64,000 bases of DNA from Nonomuraea indica. GTDB lineage: Bacteria > Actinomycetota > Actinomycetes > Streptosporangiales > Streptosporangiaceae. The number at the start of each line of letters is the position of its first letter. Position 1 is the stretch's first letter. Shown piece after piece: positions 38,653-47,969 of the stretch. Position numbers and translations under genes: made by a program. The DNA is taken from positions 166,313 through 230,312 of the forward strand of contig NZ_KZ559472.1 of the NCBI RefSeq assembly GCF_002850745.1, given 5' to 3'. The notes under the pieces were generated by a model. The model did no database searches and was not told the DNA's origin. It saw only the letters and a program-made list of their open reading frames with translations.

Positions 38653-39100
38653 CGTACGACCCTTGAGGACCGGCGATGCCCGGCGTGCGATCCCTGTGAC
38701 CGGCGGTGGCTGGCGTGCGATCCCTGGGGCCGCGTCGGCTCGCGGACGGCCCCAAGGACCGGCGGCGACCGGTGTGCGACCCCTGCGACGGACGGTGGTT
38801 CGCGTGCGACCTGGGACCGGCGGCGGCTCGCGTGCGGCCTCAGGGCCCAGGGGCGTTCGCGCACGACCTGGGACCGGTGGCGGCTCGCGTGCGGCCTCAG
38901 GGCCCAGCGGGCTTTCGCGCACGACCTCCGGCGCGGGCGTCGGTTGGCGTACGACCTCCGGCATGGGGCGTCGGTTGACGTACGGCTCTCAGGGCCGGCG
39001 TCGGCCGGCGTACGGCGATGGGGTCGGCGTCGGTTGGCGTGTGGCCGTCAACTTTGGCAGTCGTACGCGTACGGCACGAATGGGGAGGGTCGCGACGCCG
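38653..39100. repeat. Degenerate direct repeats in the jag-rsmG gap
   Basis: A 57-bp unit is present twice in tandem (38809-38865, 38866-38922) with about 90% identity. Around it many shorter degenerate copies of ACCGGCGGCGGCTCGCGTGC and CGTCGGTTGGCGTACG occur. The whole 790-bp gap (38590-39381) shows no real gene; open frames follow the GC bias. Confidence 0.8.
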
Positions 39101-39381
39101 CCGTACGCCCCCCACTCGGACAGCCGACCGCGGGTGTCCCGGCGGGAGCGGGAGTGCCCCGCCGGGCGGGGGCGGGGAGCCCCGGCGGTACGCGCGAGTG
39201 GGTGGCACCCGCTGGTCGTCCGGCGCGGTCCCACGCCCTAGCCTTGAGTGGGACACCGTCCCGGACCGCCCCCGGCGCGGCCCTTGACAGCCCGGCACCG
39301 GGGCCGCCCGGACACCGGTCAGTCAGCCTGTGCCGGCGAGCGTCATTCAGCGACCACGAACCCGAGAAAGGCCATCGACCA

Positions 39382-40053
39382 GTGAGCGAAGAGCTGCCTG
39401 CTCCGCCCGACATCGCCAGGGACGTCTTCACCGGCGAGGCGTGGGAGCGAGCGAACGCCTTCGCCGAGCTCCTGGCGGGAGCCGGGGTCGTCCGCGGACT
39501 GCTCGGCCCGCGGGAGGTGCCGCGCATCTGGGACCGCCACCTTCTCAACTGTGCCGTCGTCGCCGAGGCCGTTCCCCCGGACGTGCACCTCGTCGACATC
39601 GGCTCGGGTGCCGGTCTGCCCGGGCTCGTGCTGGCGATCGTCCGGCCGGATATCACGGTCACGCTGCTGGAGCCGCTGCTTCGCCGTACCGTATATCTGG
39701 AGGAGTGCGTGGACGCGCTCAAGCTGGACAACGTCGAGGTGCTGCGCGGCAGGGCGGAGGAGCTGGCCGGCAAGCGGGAGTTCGACGTCGCCAGCGCGCG
39801 TGCCGTCGCCCCGCTCGACCGGTTGCTGAAGTGGGCCATGCCGTTGCTCCGCGAGGGCGGCGAGCTGATCGCCATGAAGGGGGAACGCGCCGCGGAGGAG
39901 CTGGCCGAGGCCGGGCCCCAGCTACGGGCGAGCGGAGCCAAGACGGCCGAGCTTGTCACCGTCGGGCGCGGTAAGGTCGAGCCGCCCGCAACATTGGTTC
40001 GGGTGGTAGCGGGTCGCGCGCCGGAGACCGGTAGGCGGCGACGAAGGAGGTGA
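39382..40053 (+). CDS. rsmG: 16S rRNA (guanine527-N7)-methyltransferase
   Basis: 223 residues from GTG (family start SEELPAPPDIARDVF; GAAAGG upstream). Signature motifs: GVVRGLLGPREVPRIWDRHLLN, SAM site LVDIGSGAGLPGLVLA, LLEPLLRRTVYLEE, and RAVAPLDRLLKWAMPLL. It methylates G527 of 16S rRNA; loss gives low-level streptomycin resistance. The C-terminus is basic (GRRRRRR). The longer open frame upstream is not part of the protein. Confidence 0.97.
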   Translation: MSEELPAPPDIARDVFTGEAWERANAFAELLAGAGVVRGLLGPREVPRIWDRHLLNCAVVAEAVPPDVHLVDIGSGAGLPGLVLAIVRPDITVTLLEPLLRRTVYLEECVDALKLDNVEVLRGRAEELAGKREFDVASARAVAPLDRLLKWAMPLLREGGELIAMKGERAAEELAEAGPQLRASGAKTAELVTVGRGKVEPPATLVRVVAGRAPETGRRRRRR

Positions 40054-40058
40054 CGGTT

Positions 40059-41120
40059 GTGCCAGTCGCGTCAAGCGGTCTTGGCTGGCCTGGCGAGCCT
40101 CCGTCCGAGAGTCCCTCGGGGGTCGGCTGGCCTGAAAAGGGCGTGTCGCGACGGCCACTTCCCGACCCCGGCATGCCTCTGGTTGAAAGGATGGCGATCG
40201 TGACCCAGACCCCACTGAACCCCGGCGATTCACCCCTGGTACGAGAGGCACTCAGCTCTGTGGTTTCACGTGAAACATCTGCGACTCAGGCGGCTGATCC
40301 GGCGGGGGAGACCTCCAGGGTCGTCGAGGGGGGCTGGCCGAGGCCGGCCAAGTGCAGAGTGATCGCCGTGGCCAACCAGAAGGGCGGCGTGGGCAAGACC
40401 ACCACCTCCGTCAACATCGCCGCCGCCCTCTCGATGAACGGCCAGCGGGTGCTCGTTGTGGACCTCGACCCGCAGGGCAACGCTTCCACTGCGCTGGCCA
40501 CCGAGCACCGTGGCGACGTGCCGGACGTCTACCAGGTGCTGGTCGACGATCTCCCCTTGGCGGACATCGTCAAGCAGGTGCCCGACATGCCGGGCCTCTA
40601 CTGCGCACCGGCCACGATCGACCTGGCCGGTGCGGAGATCGAGCTGGTCTCGCTCGTCGCCCGCGAGGCGAGGCTGCGCCGGGCCCTCACCGCCTACAGC
40701 GCCGAGCTCGACTACATCATCATCGACTGCCCCCCGTCGCTCGGGCTGCTCACCGTGAACGCGCTGGTGGCGGCGGACGAGGTCATGATCCCCATCCAGT
40801 GCGAGTACTACGCGCTGGAGGGCCTCGGTCAGCTCCTGCGCAACGTCGATCTCATCAAGGTGCACCTCAACCCGACGCTTCGCCTGTCCACGATCGTCCT
40901 CACCATGTACGACGGTCGCACCCGGCTGGCGTCCCAGGTTGCCGAGGAGGTCCGAGCACATTTCGGTGAGACCGTGCTGAAGACGGTGATCCCACGCAGC
41001 GTCCGTCTGTCGGAGGCGCCCAGCTACGGGCAGTCGGTCATGACGTACGACCCGGGTTCGAGTGGCGCGATGGCGTACATGGACGCGGCCCGCGAAATCG
41101 CGCACCGCGCTCTCGTCTGA
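40059..41120 (+). CDS. parA: Chromosome partitioning ATPase ParA (Soj)
   Basis: 353 residues from a GTG with AAGGAGG seven bases upstream. A disordered N-terminus of about 100 residues precedes the deviant Walker A NQKGGVGKTTTSVN; then VVDLDPQGNAS, IIIDCPPSLG and SVRLSEAPSYGQSV. ParA forms ATP-dependent gradients on the nucleoid and moves ParB-parS complexes. ATG 40191 is an alternative but its ribosome site is too close. A parS site (40262-40277) lies within the N-terminal coding region (VVSRETSA). Confidence 0.97.
   Translation: MPVASSGLGWPGEPPSESPSGVGWPEKGVSRRPLPDPGMPLVERMAIVTQTPLNPGDSPLVREALSSVVSRETSATQAADPAGETSRVVEGGWPRPAKCRVIAVANQKGGVGKTTTSVNIAAALSMNGQRVLVVDLDPQGNASTALATEHRGDVPDVYQVLVDDLPLADIVKQVPDMPGLYCAPATIDLAGAEIELVSLVAREARLRRALTAYSAELDYIIIDCPPSLGLLTVNALVAADEVMIPIQCEYYALEGLGQLLRNVDLIKVHLNPTLRLSTIVLTMYDGRTRLASQVAEEVRAHFGETVLKTVIPRSVRLSEAPSYGQSVMTYDPGSSGAMAYMDAAREIAHRALV
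40262..40277. promoter_or_regulatory. parS site 1, inside parA
   Basis: GGTTTCACGTGAAACA, 15 of 16 matches to the parS consensus TGTTTCACGTGAAACA. Binding site for ParB. Confidence 0.95.
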
Positions 41121-41639
41121 GGGAGACGGCCAGCCAGTCAGGTGGCTTCCGCTCAGGGGATGACCCCGGCTGGAGCGGACGGTCGTGACTGCCTGCTCCC
41201 ACGGGCGAGGGCCGACTTCACCGCCACCACCGCCGATGATCAGATCCGCTCGGAAGGCGAGCGGACTTTTCGGCTCTGTGCTGTCGCGAGGCTCGCGTCC
41301 GCAGTGGACCGGGCGACCTGCTGTCAGCGCGTGCCCGCCACCGGATCTCCCGGTCGCGCAGCACTGCCAAGGCCTCGTCGACCCGCCGCGCGCGTCTCTG
41401 GCTTCTTCGCGCTGTCGATGGCGAGCAGCTGTTCGCGCTTGCGGCTGTGGGCCAGGCGGTCGTACGCGCGGCGCGGCCGGGGCGGATGGCTCACCTCGGA
41501 AGCGGGCGGGACGGGGTGTGCGGGGCCGTCGTGGTGTAAATCCGACACGCGCCCGTGTGGCGAGGCGGCACCCGGCTGCGTTCACGACGGTAACCTTCCC
41601 TGGAGTGACCGGAATCGGCCGGGTGGATGAGGAGACGCA
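41121..41639. other. 519-bp gap between parA and parB, no gene seen
   Basis: Overlapping open frames on both strands lack ribosome sites and recognisable families; composition is GC-rich, low-complexity. The parB promoter must be here. The gap is unusually long for a parAB pair. Confidence 0.65.
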
Positions 41640-42602
41640 GTGAGTCAGCAGCGGCGGGGATTGGGCAAGGGGCTCGGAGCACTCATCCCGACCGGTCCCA
41701 CTGACGGCACGGGCTCGGCTGCCCCCGCCGAGGGGGCCACGGCGGAGACCGGCCCCAAGCCGATCGCCGGCGCGTACTTCAAGGAGATCCCGCTCGCCGC
41801 CATCGTGCCGAACCCGCGCCAGCCGCGTGACATCTTCGACGGTGAGCGCCTGGACGACCTCGCGGCCTCCATCCGCGAGGTGGGCCTGCTGCAGCCGATC
41901 GTGGTACGCCCCGTCGGTGGCGGCAGCTACGAGCTGATCATGGGGGAGCGGCGCTGGCGGGCGTGCAAGCAGGTCGGGCTCGACGCCGTTCCGGCGATCG
42001 TCCGCAACACCCAGGACGATGCCCTCCTCCTTGACGCCCTCATCGAGAACCTGCAGCGCGAGCAGCTCAACCCGCTGGAAGAGGCCGCCGCCTACCAGCA
42101 ACTGCTGGACGACTTCCAGGCCACACACGACCAGCTCGCCAAGAAGGTCGGCCGCTCCCGGTCCCACATCACCAACACCCTCCGGTTGCTCAACCTCCCG
42201 CCCGAGGTTCAGACCTCCGTCGCCGCCGGCACCGTGAGCGCCGGTCACGCCCGCGCCATCCTCCGGCTGGACGACCCCGAAGAGCAGATCCAGCTCGCCA
42301 AGCGAATCGTCGCCGAGCTGCTGTCGGTCAGGGCCGTCGAGGAGATCGTCGCCCTCGGCAGCGCCCAGGCGGCGGCTGCCCCGAAGCCGCCCCGCGAACG
42401 CCGGCTCAACAGGCCGACCGCTCCCGGCCTCACCCATCTGGCGGACCGCCTGTCGGATCACTTCGAGACGAAGGTGAAGGTGGATCTGGGTCGGCGCAAG
42501 GGGCGGATCGTGGTCGAGTTCGCCACCATCGACGATCTCGAGCGCATCATCGGCACCATGGCGCCCGAGGCCGCCCGCGCCATGCGGGAGCGGGTGGAGT
42601 GA
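41640..42602 (+). CDS. parB: Chromosome partitioning protein ParB
   Basis: 320 residues. Start [21 protein letters not shown] after GAGGAG at seven bases. The CTP-binding ParB/Srx domain (about 45-135) has box [13 protein letters not shown] and [10 protein letters not shown]; the helix-turn-helix is [23 protein letters not shown] (about 160-190); C-terminal dimerisation domain at about 265-320. ParB loads at parS, slides as a CTP clamp and recruits SMC. Four parS sites are found close by. Confidence 0.98.
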   Translation: MSQQRRGLGKGLGALIPTGPTDGTGSAAPAEGATAETGPKPIAGAYFKEIPLAAIVPNPRQPRDIFDGERLDDLAASIREVGLLQPIVVRPVGGGSYELIMGERRWRACKQVGLDAVPAIVRNTQDDALLLDALIENLQREQLNPLEEAAAYQQLLDDFQATHDQLAKKVGRSRSHITNTLRLLNLPPEVQTSVAAGTVSAGHARAILRLDDPEEQIQLAKRIVAELLSVRAVEEIVALGSAQAAAAPKPPRERRLNRPTAPGLTHLADRLSDHFETKVKVDLGRRKGRIVVEFATIDDLERIIGTMAPEAARAMRERVE

Positions 42603-42610
42603 CCGGCCGA

Positions 42611-42626
42611 TGTTTCACGTGAAACC
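42611..42626. promoter_or_regulatory. parS site 2
   Basis: TGTTTCACGTGAAACC, one mismatch to consensus, nine bp after the parB stop. Confidence 0.95.
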
Positions 42627-42648
42627 GCCGCGCCACGCCGGCCACGAG

Positions 42649-42664
42649 TGTTTCACGTGAAACA
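42649..42664. promoter_or_regulatory. parS site 3 (perfect)
   Basis: TGTTTCACGTGAAACA, a perfect palindrome, 38 bp from site 2. Confidence 0.97.
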
Positions 42665-42708
42665 TCGCCTGCGGAGGCGTCCGGCCGGGCCCTGTGGTTC
42701 AGTGCCCC

Positions 42709-42867
42709 CGCCGCCCGCCGCCCGCCGCCCGCCGCCCGCCGCCCGCCGCCCGCCGTCGGCTCTGCCCTCATCTCTGACCCGTGACCCGTGACCCGTGACC
42801 CGTGACCCGTGACCCGGGGCCGTGACCCGTGACCCGGTCATGCGCCGCCTGTCGCCTGTCGCCTGTC
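42709..42867. repeat. Three 7-bp-period microsatellites
   Basis: CCGCCGC repeated seven times (42709-42757), GTGACCC repeated about seven times with one interruption (about 42774-42836), and GCCTGTC repeated three times (42847-42867). All three have a 7-bp period but different units. They lie between parS sites 3 and 4 in the 379-bp gap after parB, which holds no gene. Confidence 0.92.
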
Positions 42868-42950
42868 GTCGCTCGTTCGCCCGTAGTCCGTCGCCCGTCA
42901 GTTGGCTGGCCATCGCCGTCGGTGTGTTGTGCCTCGTTGTGGGACGGCGA

Positions 42951-42966
42951 TGTTTCACGTGAAACC
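42951..42966. promoter_or_regulatory. parS site 4
   Basis: TGTTTCACGTGAAACC, one mismatch, 16 bp from the end of the threonine aldolase gene. Confidence 0.95.
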
Positions 42967-42981
42967 GTGCTCGGGCCAGTG

Positions 42982-44025
42982 TCAGGCGACGGCTTTGCGG
43001 AGGGCGTCCAGCAGGTCGTCCACCTCCTCTGGTGTCGTGTCGAAGGCAGTCATCCACCGGACCACGCAGGCGGCCTCGTCCCAGTAGTGGAAGAGGAAGC
43101 GTTCCTTGAGCGCGGCCGCCACGGCGGGCGGCAGGGCGACGAACACGGCGTTCGACTCGACGGGCTGGACGATCCGCGCGCCCGGCACGTCGGCGATACC
43201 CGCCGCCAGGCGCGCGGCCATGGCGTTGGCATGAGTGGCATTGCGTCTCCAGAGGTCGTCGGTGAGCAGTACGGTGAGCTGCGCCGAGATGAAGCGCATC
43301 TTCGAGGCCAGCTGGAGGGACTGCCTGCGCAGGAATGGCACGCCGGGCACGAGGGAGGCGTCCAGGACGACCACGGCCTCCGCGGCGAGCGCGCCGTTCT
43401 TGGTGCCGCCGAAGCTGAACACGTCCACGCCCACGTCCGTGGTGATCGCCCTCAGGTCACAGGACAGGTGCGCGGCAGCGTTGGCCAGGCGCGCGCCGTC
43501 CACGTGCAGCCGCATCCCGGAGCTGTGGGCCGCCTCGGCGAGGGCGGCCAGCTCGGCGGGGGAGTAGCAGGTTCCGAGCTCGGTCACCTGTGAGACCGAG
43601 ACGACGCGAGGCTGTGACTCGTGGTGGACGCCCAGGACGCCACTGCGGCTGGTGATGTCGCCAGGCCGCAACTTCCCGTCAGCGGTGGGGACGGTGATGA
43701 GTTTGACGCCGAGCAGCCGCTCCGCCGCTCCGGTCTCGTGGGTGGCGATGTGTGCGCTGTCAGGGCAGATGACAGCGTCGTACCGGCCGAGCATGAGCGC
43801 CAGGCCGACCATGTTCGCCCCCGCTCCGTTGAGCACCGCGAAGCCTTCCGCCGCGTCCCCGAAGGCCTCCTTGGTTCGGCGCTCGAAGTCCGCCGTCCAC
43901 CTGTCGTCCCCGTACGCCGGGGCGTCGCCGCGGTTGGCCGCCGTCATGGCGTCGAGGACGTCAGGGTGCACGCCGGCGTGGTTGTCGCTGGCGAAGCTCT
44001 TGGGGTACATGGAATCGGTCAGCAC
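42982..44025 (-). CDS. Low-specificity L-threonine aldolase family protein
   Basis: 347 residues, PLP fold type I. Motifs: FASDNHAGVHPDVLDAM, AYGDDRWTADFE, substrate-side HIATHETGA, Asp in LHVDGARLANAA and Schiff-base Lys in SFGGTKNGAL. It splits L-threonine (or beta-hydroxy amino acids) into glycine and an aldehyde. The GTG start is leaderless-like: TAGCCT ends six bases before it, without a ribosome site. An internal ATG (44010) is an alternative. Confidence 0.93.
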   Translation of the reverse strand: MLTDSMYPKSFASDNHAGVHPDVLDAMTAANRGDAPAYGDDRWTADFERRTKEAFGDAAEGFAVLNGAGANMVGLALMLGRYDAVICPDSAHIATHETGAAERLLGVKLITVPTADGKLRPGDITSRSGVLGVHHESQPRVVSVSQVTELGTCYSPAELAALAEAAHSSGMRLHVDGARLANAAAHLSCDLRAITTDVGVDVFSFGGTKNGALAAEAVVVLDASLVPGVPFLRRQSLQLASKMRFISAQLTVLLTDDLWRRNATHANAMAARLAAGIADVPGARIVQPVESNAVFVALPPAVAAALKERFLFHYWDEAACVVRWMTAFDTTPEEVDDLLDALRKAVA

Positions 44026-44309
44026 ACGGCCAGGCTACTGAGCCGGCGTGCGAGCGCGGTCGTGGGCGTCCGGCGTTCTCGTACCGAGCCAAGCGGCGAC
44101 GGAGGAGGCACGGGACGCCAGACGCGTGTGACGCAGGCCTACGCGTGAGGGCAGGCGCACGTGTGACGGGGCTACGCATGAAAGGGGGCCCGCGTATGAC
44201 AGCGAGGCTGTGTGGGCGCGGGCCCGCGTATGACGGCGAAGTAGGGCCCAGGTGTGAAGGTGGGCTTCGCTCGCGGTGAGGGGCGTGGTCGGGGGAGGAG
44301 CGCGGGGCG

Positions 44310-45266
44310 TCAGTGGGTGGCGCGGGAGGCGGCGTTGCGGAGGAGGGCGCGGCAGACGTCGCCGAGGTCCTGGCCGGCAGACTCCACCGCCATCGGCAGC
44401 AGGCTCGTCTCAGTCATGCCCGGCGCCACGTTCACCTCCAGGAAGTGCGGCTGCCCGTCGGCGTCCACGATGAGGTCGGTGCGGGAGACGTCGCGCAACC
44501 CCAACGCGGTGTGCGCCTTCACCGCGGTCTCCGCGCAGGCGGCGGCGGTCTCGGGGGAGAGGCGGGCCGGTGCGAAGAACTCGGTGTGTCCGGCCGTGTA
44601 ACGGGCGGCGTAGTCGTACACGCCCTCGTCGGGCACGATCTCGACGGCGGGCAGGGCGACCGGCCCGTTGCCGAGGTCGACGACGGAGACCGCCACCTCG
44701 ACGCCTTCGACATACCGCTCGATCAGCGCCGTGTCGCCGTACGCGAAGCAGCCCACCATGGCGGCCGGCAGTTCCTCGGCGGTGCGGACGATGGAGGCGC
44801 CCAGCGCGGAGCCGCCCCGGGCCGGCTTGACGAACAGGGGAAGCCCGAGGCGCTCCACGATCCGCCCGAGCACCACGGTGGCCCCGAGGTCGTGGAAGGT
44901 CTCCTTGGGCAGCGTCACGGAACGCGGGGTGCGCAGGCCGACCGACCGCACCACCGCCTTGGCGGTGGGCTTGTCGAAGGCCACTCGGCAGGCGTCGGGG
45001 TCGGCGCCGACGTAGGGCACGTCGAGCAGCTCCAGCACCGACCGGATCGCTCCGTCCTCACCGGCGCCGCCATGGAGGGTGACGAACACGGCGTCCGGCG
45101 GGTCGGCCAGGATCGACGGCACGAGCGACGCGTCCGTGTCGCGGGTCTCCACGTCGATGCCCGCCGCCCGAAGCACCTCGCTCACCCGGCGGCCGGAGCG
45201 CAGGGACACCTCCCGCTCGTAGGAGAGACCCCCCGCCAGCACGAGCACGTGCCCCACATCGCTCAT
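44310..45266 (-). CDS. D-alanine--D-alanine ligase family (ATP-grasp)
   Basis: 318 residues. N-terminal domain LVLAGGLSYEREVSLRSGRRV with TLHGGAGEDGAIRSVLELL and YVGADPDACRVAFDKPTAKA; ATP-grasp core LPLFVKPARGGSALGASIV and C-terminal FLEVNVAPGMTETSLLPMA. It has the Ddl signature HGGAGEDG (classic HGxxGEDG). A ddl-like paralogue near parB is frequent in actinobacteria; whether it makes D-Ala-D-Ala or another dipeptide cannot be seen. ATG 45266 has AGGAG five bases before; GTG 45269 is too close. Confidence 0.93.
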   Translation of the reverse strand: MSDVGHVLVLAGGLSYEREVSLRSGRRVSEVLRAAGIDVETRDTDASLVPSILADPPDAVFVTLHGGAGEDGAIRSVLELLDVPYVGADPDACRVAFDKPTAKAVVRSVGLRTPRSVTLPKETFHDLGATVVLGRIVERLGLPLFVKPARGGSALGASIVRTAEELPAAMVGCFAYGDTALIERYVEGVEVAVSVVDLGNGPVALPAVEIVPDEGVYDYAARYTAGHTEFFAPARLSPETAAACAETAVKAHTALGLRDVSRTDLIVDADGQPHFLEVNVAPGMTETSLLPMAVESAGQDLGDVCRALLRNAASRATH

Positions 45267-45833
45267 CACATCTCCTCAGCCGATCGAACGCTGTCCAACG
45301 GTACCGGCGTGCGGGGGCGAGGGTGTACGCCAGCCCTGCGTCAGGGGGTCGCGAGTCGAGCTCGGGCCGCCTGCCGCTCGGCGGTGTCGCGCGTCCGGCG
45401 GTGGCGTCGTCTGTCGTCCGGCGGTGTCGCGCGTCCGGCGGTGGCGGTCGCCTGCCGCTCGGCGGTCTCGCGCATTCGGCGGTAGTGGCGCCTGTCGCTT
45501 GAAGGCGCGGCGCGTCCGGCGGTAGTGGCGCCTGTCGCTCGAAGGCACGGCGCGTCGGTCCACTGGATGACGGTTCGCAGGATGATGGCCCGTCGCGCCG
45601 ACGGGCCGGCGGTCGTCAGCCTTGTGCCGACGGGCCGGGCGGACGGCAGTGCAGGAGAGCGCCGGCGTCCGACCCGGACGGCCAGCTCCAACGCACGGCG
45701 TCCAACGCACGGCGTCCAGCGGACGGTGTCCAGCGGACGGTGTCCAACGCACGGTGTCCAGCGGACGTGGGCAACGCAGGCGGCCGGCGTTCCCTGAGGA
45801 GGGGACGCCGGCCGTTCTGGTGGAGATTGACGG
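45267..45833. repeat. 567-bp gap with two repeat arrays
   Basis: Array 1 (about 45381-45550) has 40-bp units in two versions: GCGGTGTCGCGCGTCCGGCG at 45381 and 45421, and GGTAGTGGCGCCTGTCGCT at 45481 and 45521. Array 2 (45687-45770) has six 14-bp units close to TCCAGCGGACGGTG. No gene is seen. The gap lies between the divergently reading-away ends of ddl and the aminotransferase. Confidence 0.85.
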
Positions 45834-47159
45834 TCAGGCCAGGTCGGGGCCCGGTGTGTCGACTCCGATGTGGCCACGCGTGCTGCCCGTGCCGAACGTG
45901 TCGCGGAGCTGGATCTCCTGCTCGATGACCCCGGCCAGCCGGCGCACGCCCTCGCGGATGCGGTCCGGCTCCGGGTAGCAGTAGGACAGCCGCATCTGCC
46001 GGGCCCCGCTCCCGTCGGAGAAGAACCCTGTGCCGGGCACGAACGCCACCCGCTCGGCCACCGCGCGCGGCAGGATGGCCTTGGAGTCGAGCCCCTCGGG
46101 CAGGGTGGCCCACACGAAGAACCCGCCACCCGGGCGGGTCCAGGTGACCTCGGGCGGCATGAGCGCGCCCAGGGCCTCCAGCATCGCGTCGCGGCGCTCG
46201 CGATAGAGCTCCCGGAACGTCTTGATCTGCTCCTGCCACGGCTGCGTGGCGAGGTACGCGCCCACGGCCAGCTGCGTGAAGGACGAGTGCGACAGCACGG
46301 CCGACTCCATGGCCAGCACGAGCTTGTCGCGGACGGCGTGCGGGGCCAGCGCCCACCCGACGCGGAACCCGGGAGCGAGCGTCTTGGAGAACGACCCCAG
46401 GTAGACGACGCCTTCGGGGTTGTCGGCCCGCAGGGCGCGCATCGGCTCGCCGTCGAAGCCGAGCAGCCCGTACGGGTTGTCCTCGACGATGAGCACCCCG
46501 GCGCGCTGGCAGATGTCGAGCACCTGCTGGCGGCGGGCGACGTTGAGCGTCACGCCGGCGGGGTTCTGGAAGGTCGGGATCGTGTAGAGGAACTTGATCG
46601 GCGCCCCGGCGGTCTCCAGGGCGTAGATGGTCTGGGCCAGGGACTCGGGCACGATGCCCTGGTCGTCCATGGCGATATGCACGACTTTGGCCTGATAGGC
46701 GGAGAAGGTGCCCAAGGCGCCCACGTAGGAGGGCCCCTCGGCCAGCACCACGTCACCGGGGTCGATGAAGATCCGGGTGATGAGGTCGAGCGCCTGCTGG
46801 GATCCCACCGTGACGACGACGTCGTTGGCCCCGGCGTTGATCCCCTCCATTCGCATGACCTCGCAGATCTGCTCGCGCAGGTGCGGATCACCCTGCCCTG
46901 AGCCGTACTGGAGCGCGACCGGGCCGCGCCTGGTCACCAGGTCGGAGACGAGCTCGCCGACCATGTCGAGGGGAAGGGCGGTGACGTACGGCATGCCGCC
47001 CGCGAGCGAGACCACCTCGGGCCTCGACGCGACGGCGAACAGAGCTCGGACCTCGGAGGCGACCATCCCGGTAGCTCGTGCGGCGTACCGATCGACGTAG
47101 GCGTCGATGCGCGACCCGTGGGTCGCGGGCGTCTGACCGTGATCCTGCTCATCCGTCAC
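45834..47159 (-). CDS. PLP-dependent aminotransferase, class I/II (2-aminoadipate type)
   Basis: 441 residues from GTG with AGGAGG six bases before. Motifs: VSLAGGMPYVTALPLD, QYGSGQGDPHLREQI, TVGSQQALDLI, VLAEGPSYVGAL, YTIPTFQNPAGVTLN, EDNPYGLL and the Schiff-base Lys in LGSFSKTLAPGFRVGW. This is the aminotransferase group of LysN/MocR-like enzymes without a GntR domain; substrates are usually 2-aminoadipate or aromatic/branched amino acids. A short intergenic region separates it from a divergent GNAT gene. Confidence 0.94.
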   Translation of the reverse strand: MTDEQDHGQTPATHGSRIDAYVDRYAARATGMVASEVRALFAVASRPEVVSLAGGMPYVTALPLDMVGELVSDLVTRRGPVALQYGSGQGDPHLREQICEVMRMEGINAGANDVVVTVGSQQALDLITRIFIDPGDVVLAEGPSYVGALGTFSAYQAKVVHIAMDDQGIVPESLAQTIYALETAGAPIKFLYTIPTFQNPAGVTLNVARRQQVLDICQRAGVLIVEDNPYGLLGFDGEPMRALRADNPEGVVYLGSFSKTLAPGFRVGWALAPHAVRDKLVLAMESAVLSHSSFTQLAVGAYLATQPWQEQIKTFRELYRERRDAMLEALGALMPPEVTWTRPGGGFFVWATLPEGLDSKAILPRAVAERVAFVPGTGFFSDGSGARQMRLSYCYPEPDRIREGVRRLAGVIEQEIQLRDTFGTGSTRGHIGVDTPGPDLA

Positions 47160-47333
47160 GGTCCACCTCCTAGGTGTCATGGAGACCTGGAATATCAGGT
47201 TACGCCAGTCGGACATGTCGCCCGTGACCGGGCTGGCGGCCGTGGTGCCCGCTGGCGGCGCCGTCACTGGGCTACGATGCCAGCTGGGGACGCGGTTTTC
47301 CCGCGCTTTTCGGGTCGACGATAGGGGCCGTAG

Positions 47334-47948
47334 TTGTCGCGCCGGCTGGTCAATATCACCCTGGACAACCTTGACGATCTTCCGCGCCGCTGCCGCCGGT
47401 GCGTCTTCTGGGAGCTCGACCCCGTCAACGGGGAGCGGGCCGTCCAGTCGGGCGACCCGGGCCTGGAGAAGGAGGCGTGGATCTCCGCCACGCTGCTCGA
47501 ATGGGGGAGCTGCGGCAAGATCGTATACGTCGACGGGGTGCCGGCCGGGTTCGTCCTGTACGCGCCGCCGCTCTACACGCCGCGGTCGGTGGCGTTCCCG
47601 ACCTCGCCGGTCAGCGCCGACGCGGTGCTGCTCATGACGGCCCACGTGATCCCGGAGTTCTCCGGCGGCGGCCTGGGGCGCATGCTCATCCAGGGGGTGG
47701 CCAAGGACCTCACGCGGCGCGGGGTCAAGGCGATCGAGGCGTTCGGGGACCTCAAGTGGGAGGAGCCGAGCTGCGTGGTGCCGGCCGAGTACCTCCTTTC
47801 GGTCGGGTTCAAGACCGTACGACCGCATCTGCGCTTCCCGCGGTTGCGGCTGGAGCTCAAGACGGCCGTGTCGTGGCGTGAGGTCGAGGTGGCCCTGGAA
47901 CGCCTCCTGGGCTCCATGAGCCCCGAGCGCGCCCTGCGTCCCGTCTAG
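47334..47948 (+). CDS. GNAT family N-acetyltransferase
   Basis: 204 residues. Core: PAGFVLYAPPLYTPRSVAFPTSP, acetyl-CoA site LLMTAHVIPEFSGGGLGRMLIQGVAKDL, and SVGFKTVRPHLRFPRLRLEL. N-terminus NITLDNLDDLPRRCRRCVFWELDP has a Cys pair (CRRCVFWE) of the type also seen in mycobacterial relatives near parB. TTG start; a TACGAT box about 60 bp upstream may be the -10. The substrate is unknown. Confidence 0.9.
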   Translation: MSRRLVNITLDNLDDLPRRCRRCVFWELDPVNGERAVQSGDPGLEKEAWISATLLEWGSCGKIVYVDGVPAGFVLYAPPLYTPRSVAFPTSPVSADAVLLMTAHVIPEFSGGGLGRMLIQGVAKDLTRRGVKAIEAFGDLKWEEPSCVVPAEYLLSVGFKTVRPHLRFPRLRLELKTAVSWREVEVALERLLGSMSPERALRPV

Positions 47949-47969
47949 CCGTCCTGGGGCCGCGCGAGG

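Noticed and set aside
41142-41643. Plus-strand frames in the parA-parB gap
   Set aside because: No ribosome binding site, Arg/Pro-rich composition and no recognisable domain; overlapping frames are open on several phases due to GC.
40266-42461. A 731-codon minus-strand frame over parA and parB
   Set aside because: Shadow of the real plus-strand genes; no ribosome site or family motif.
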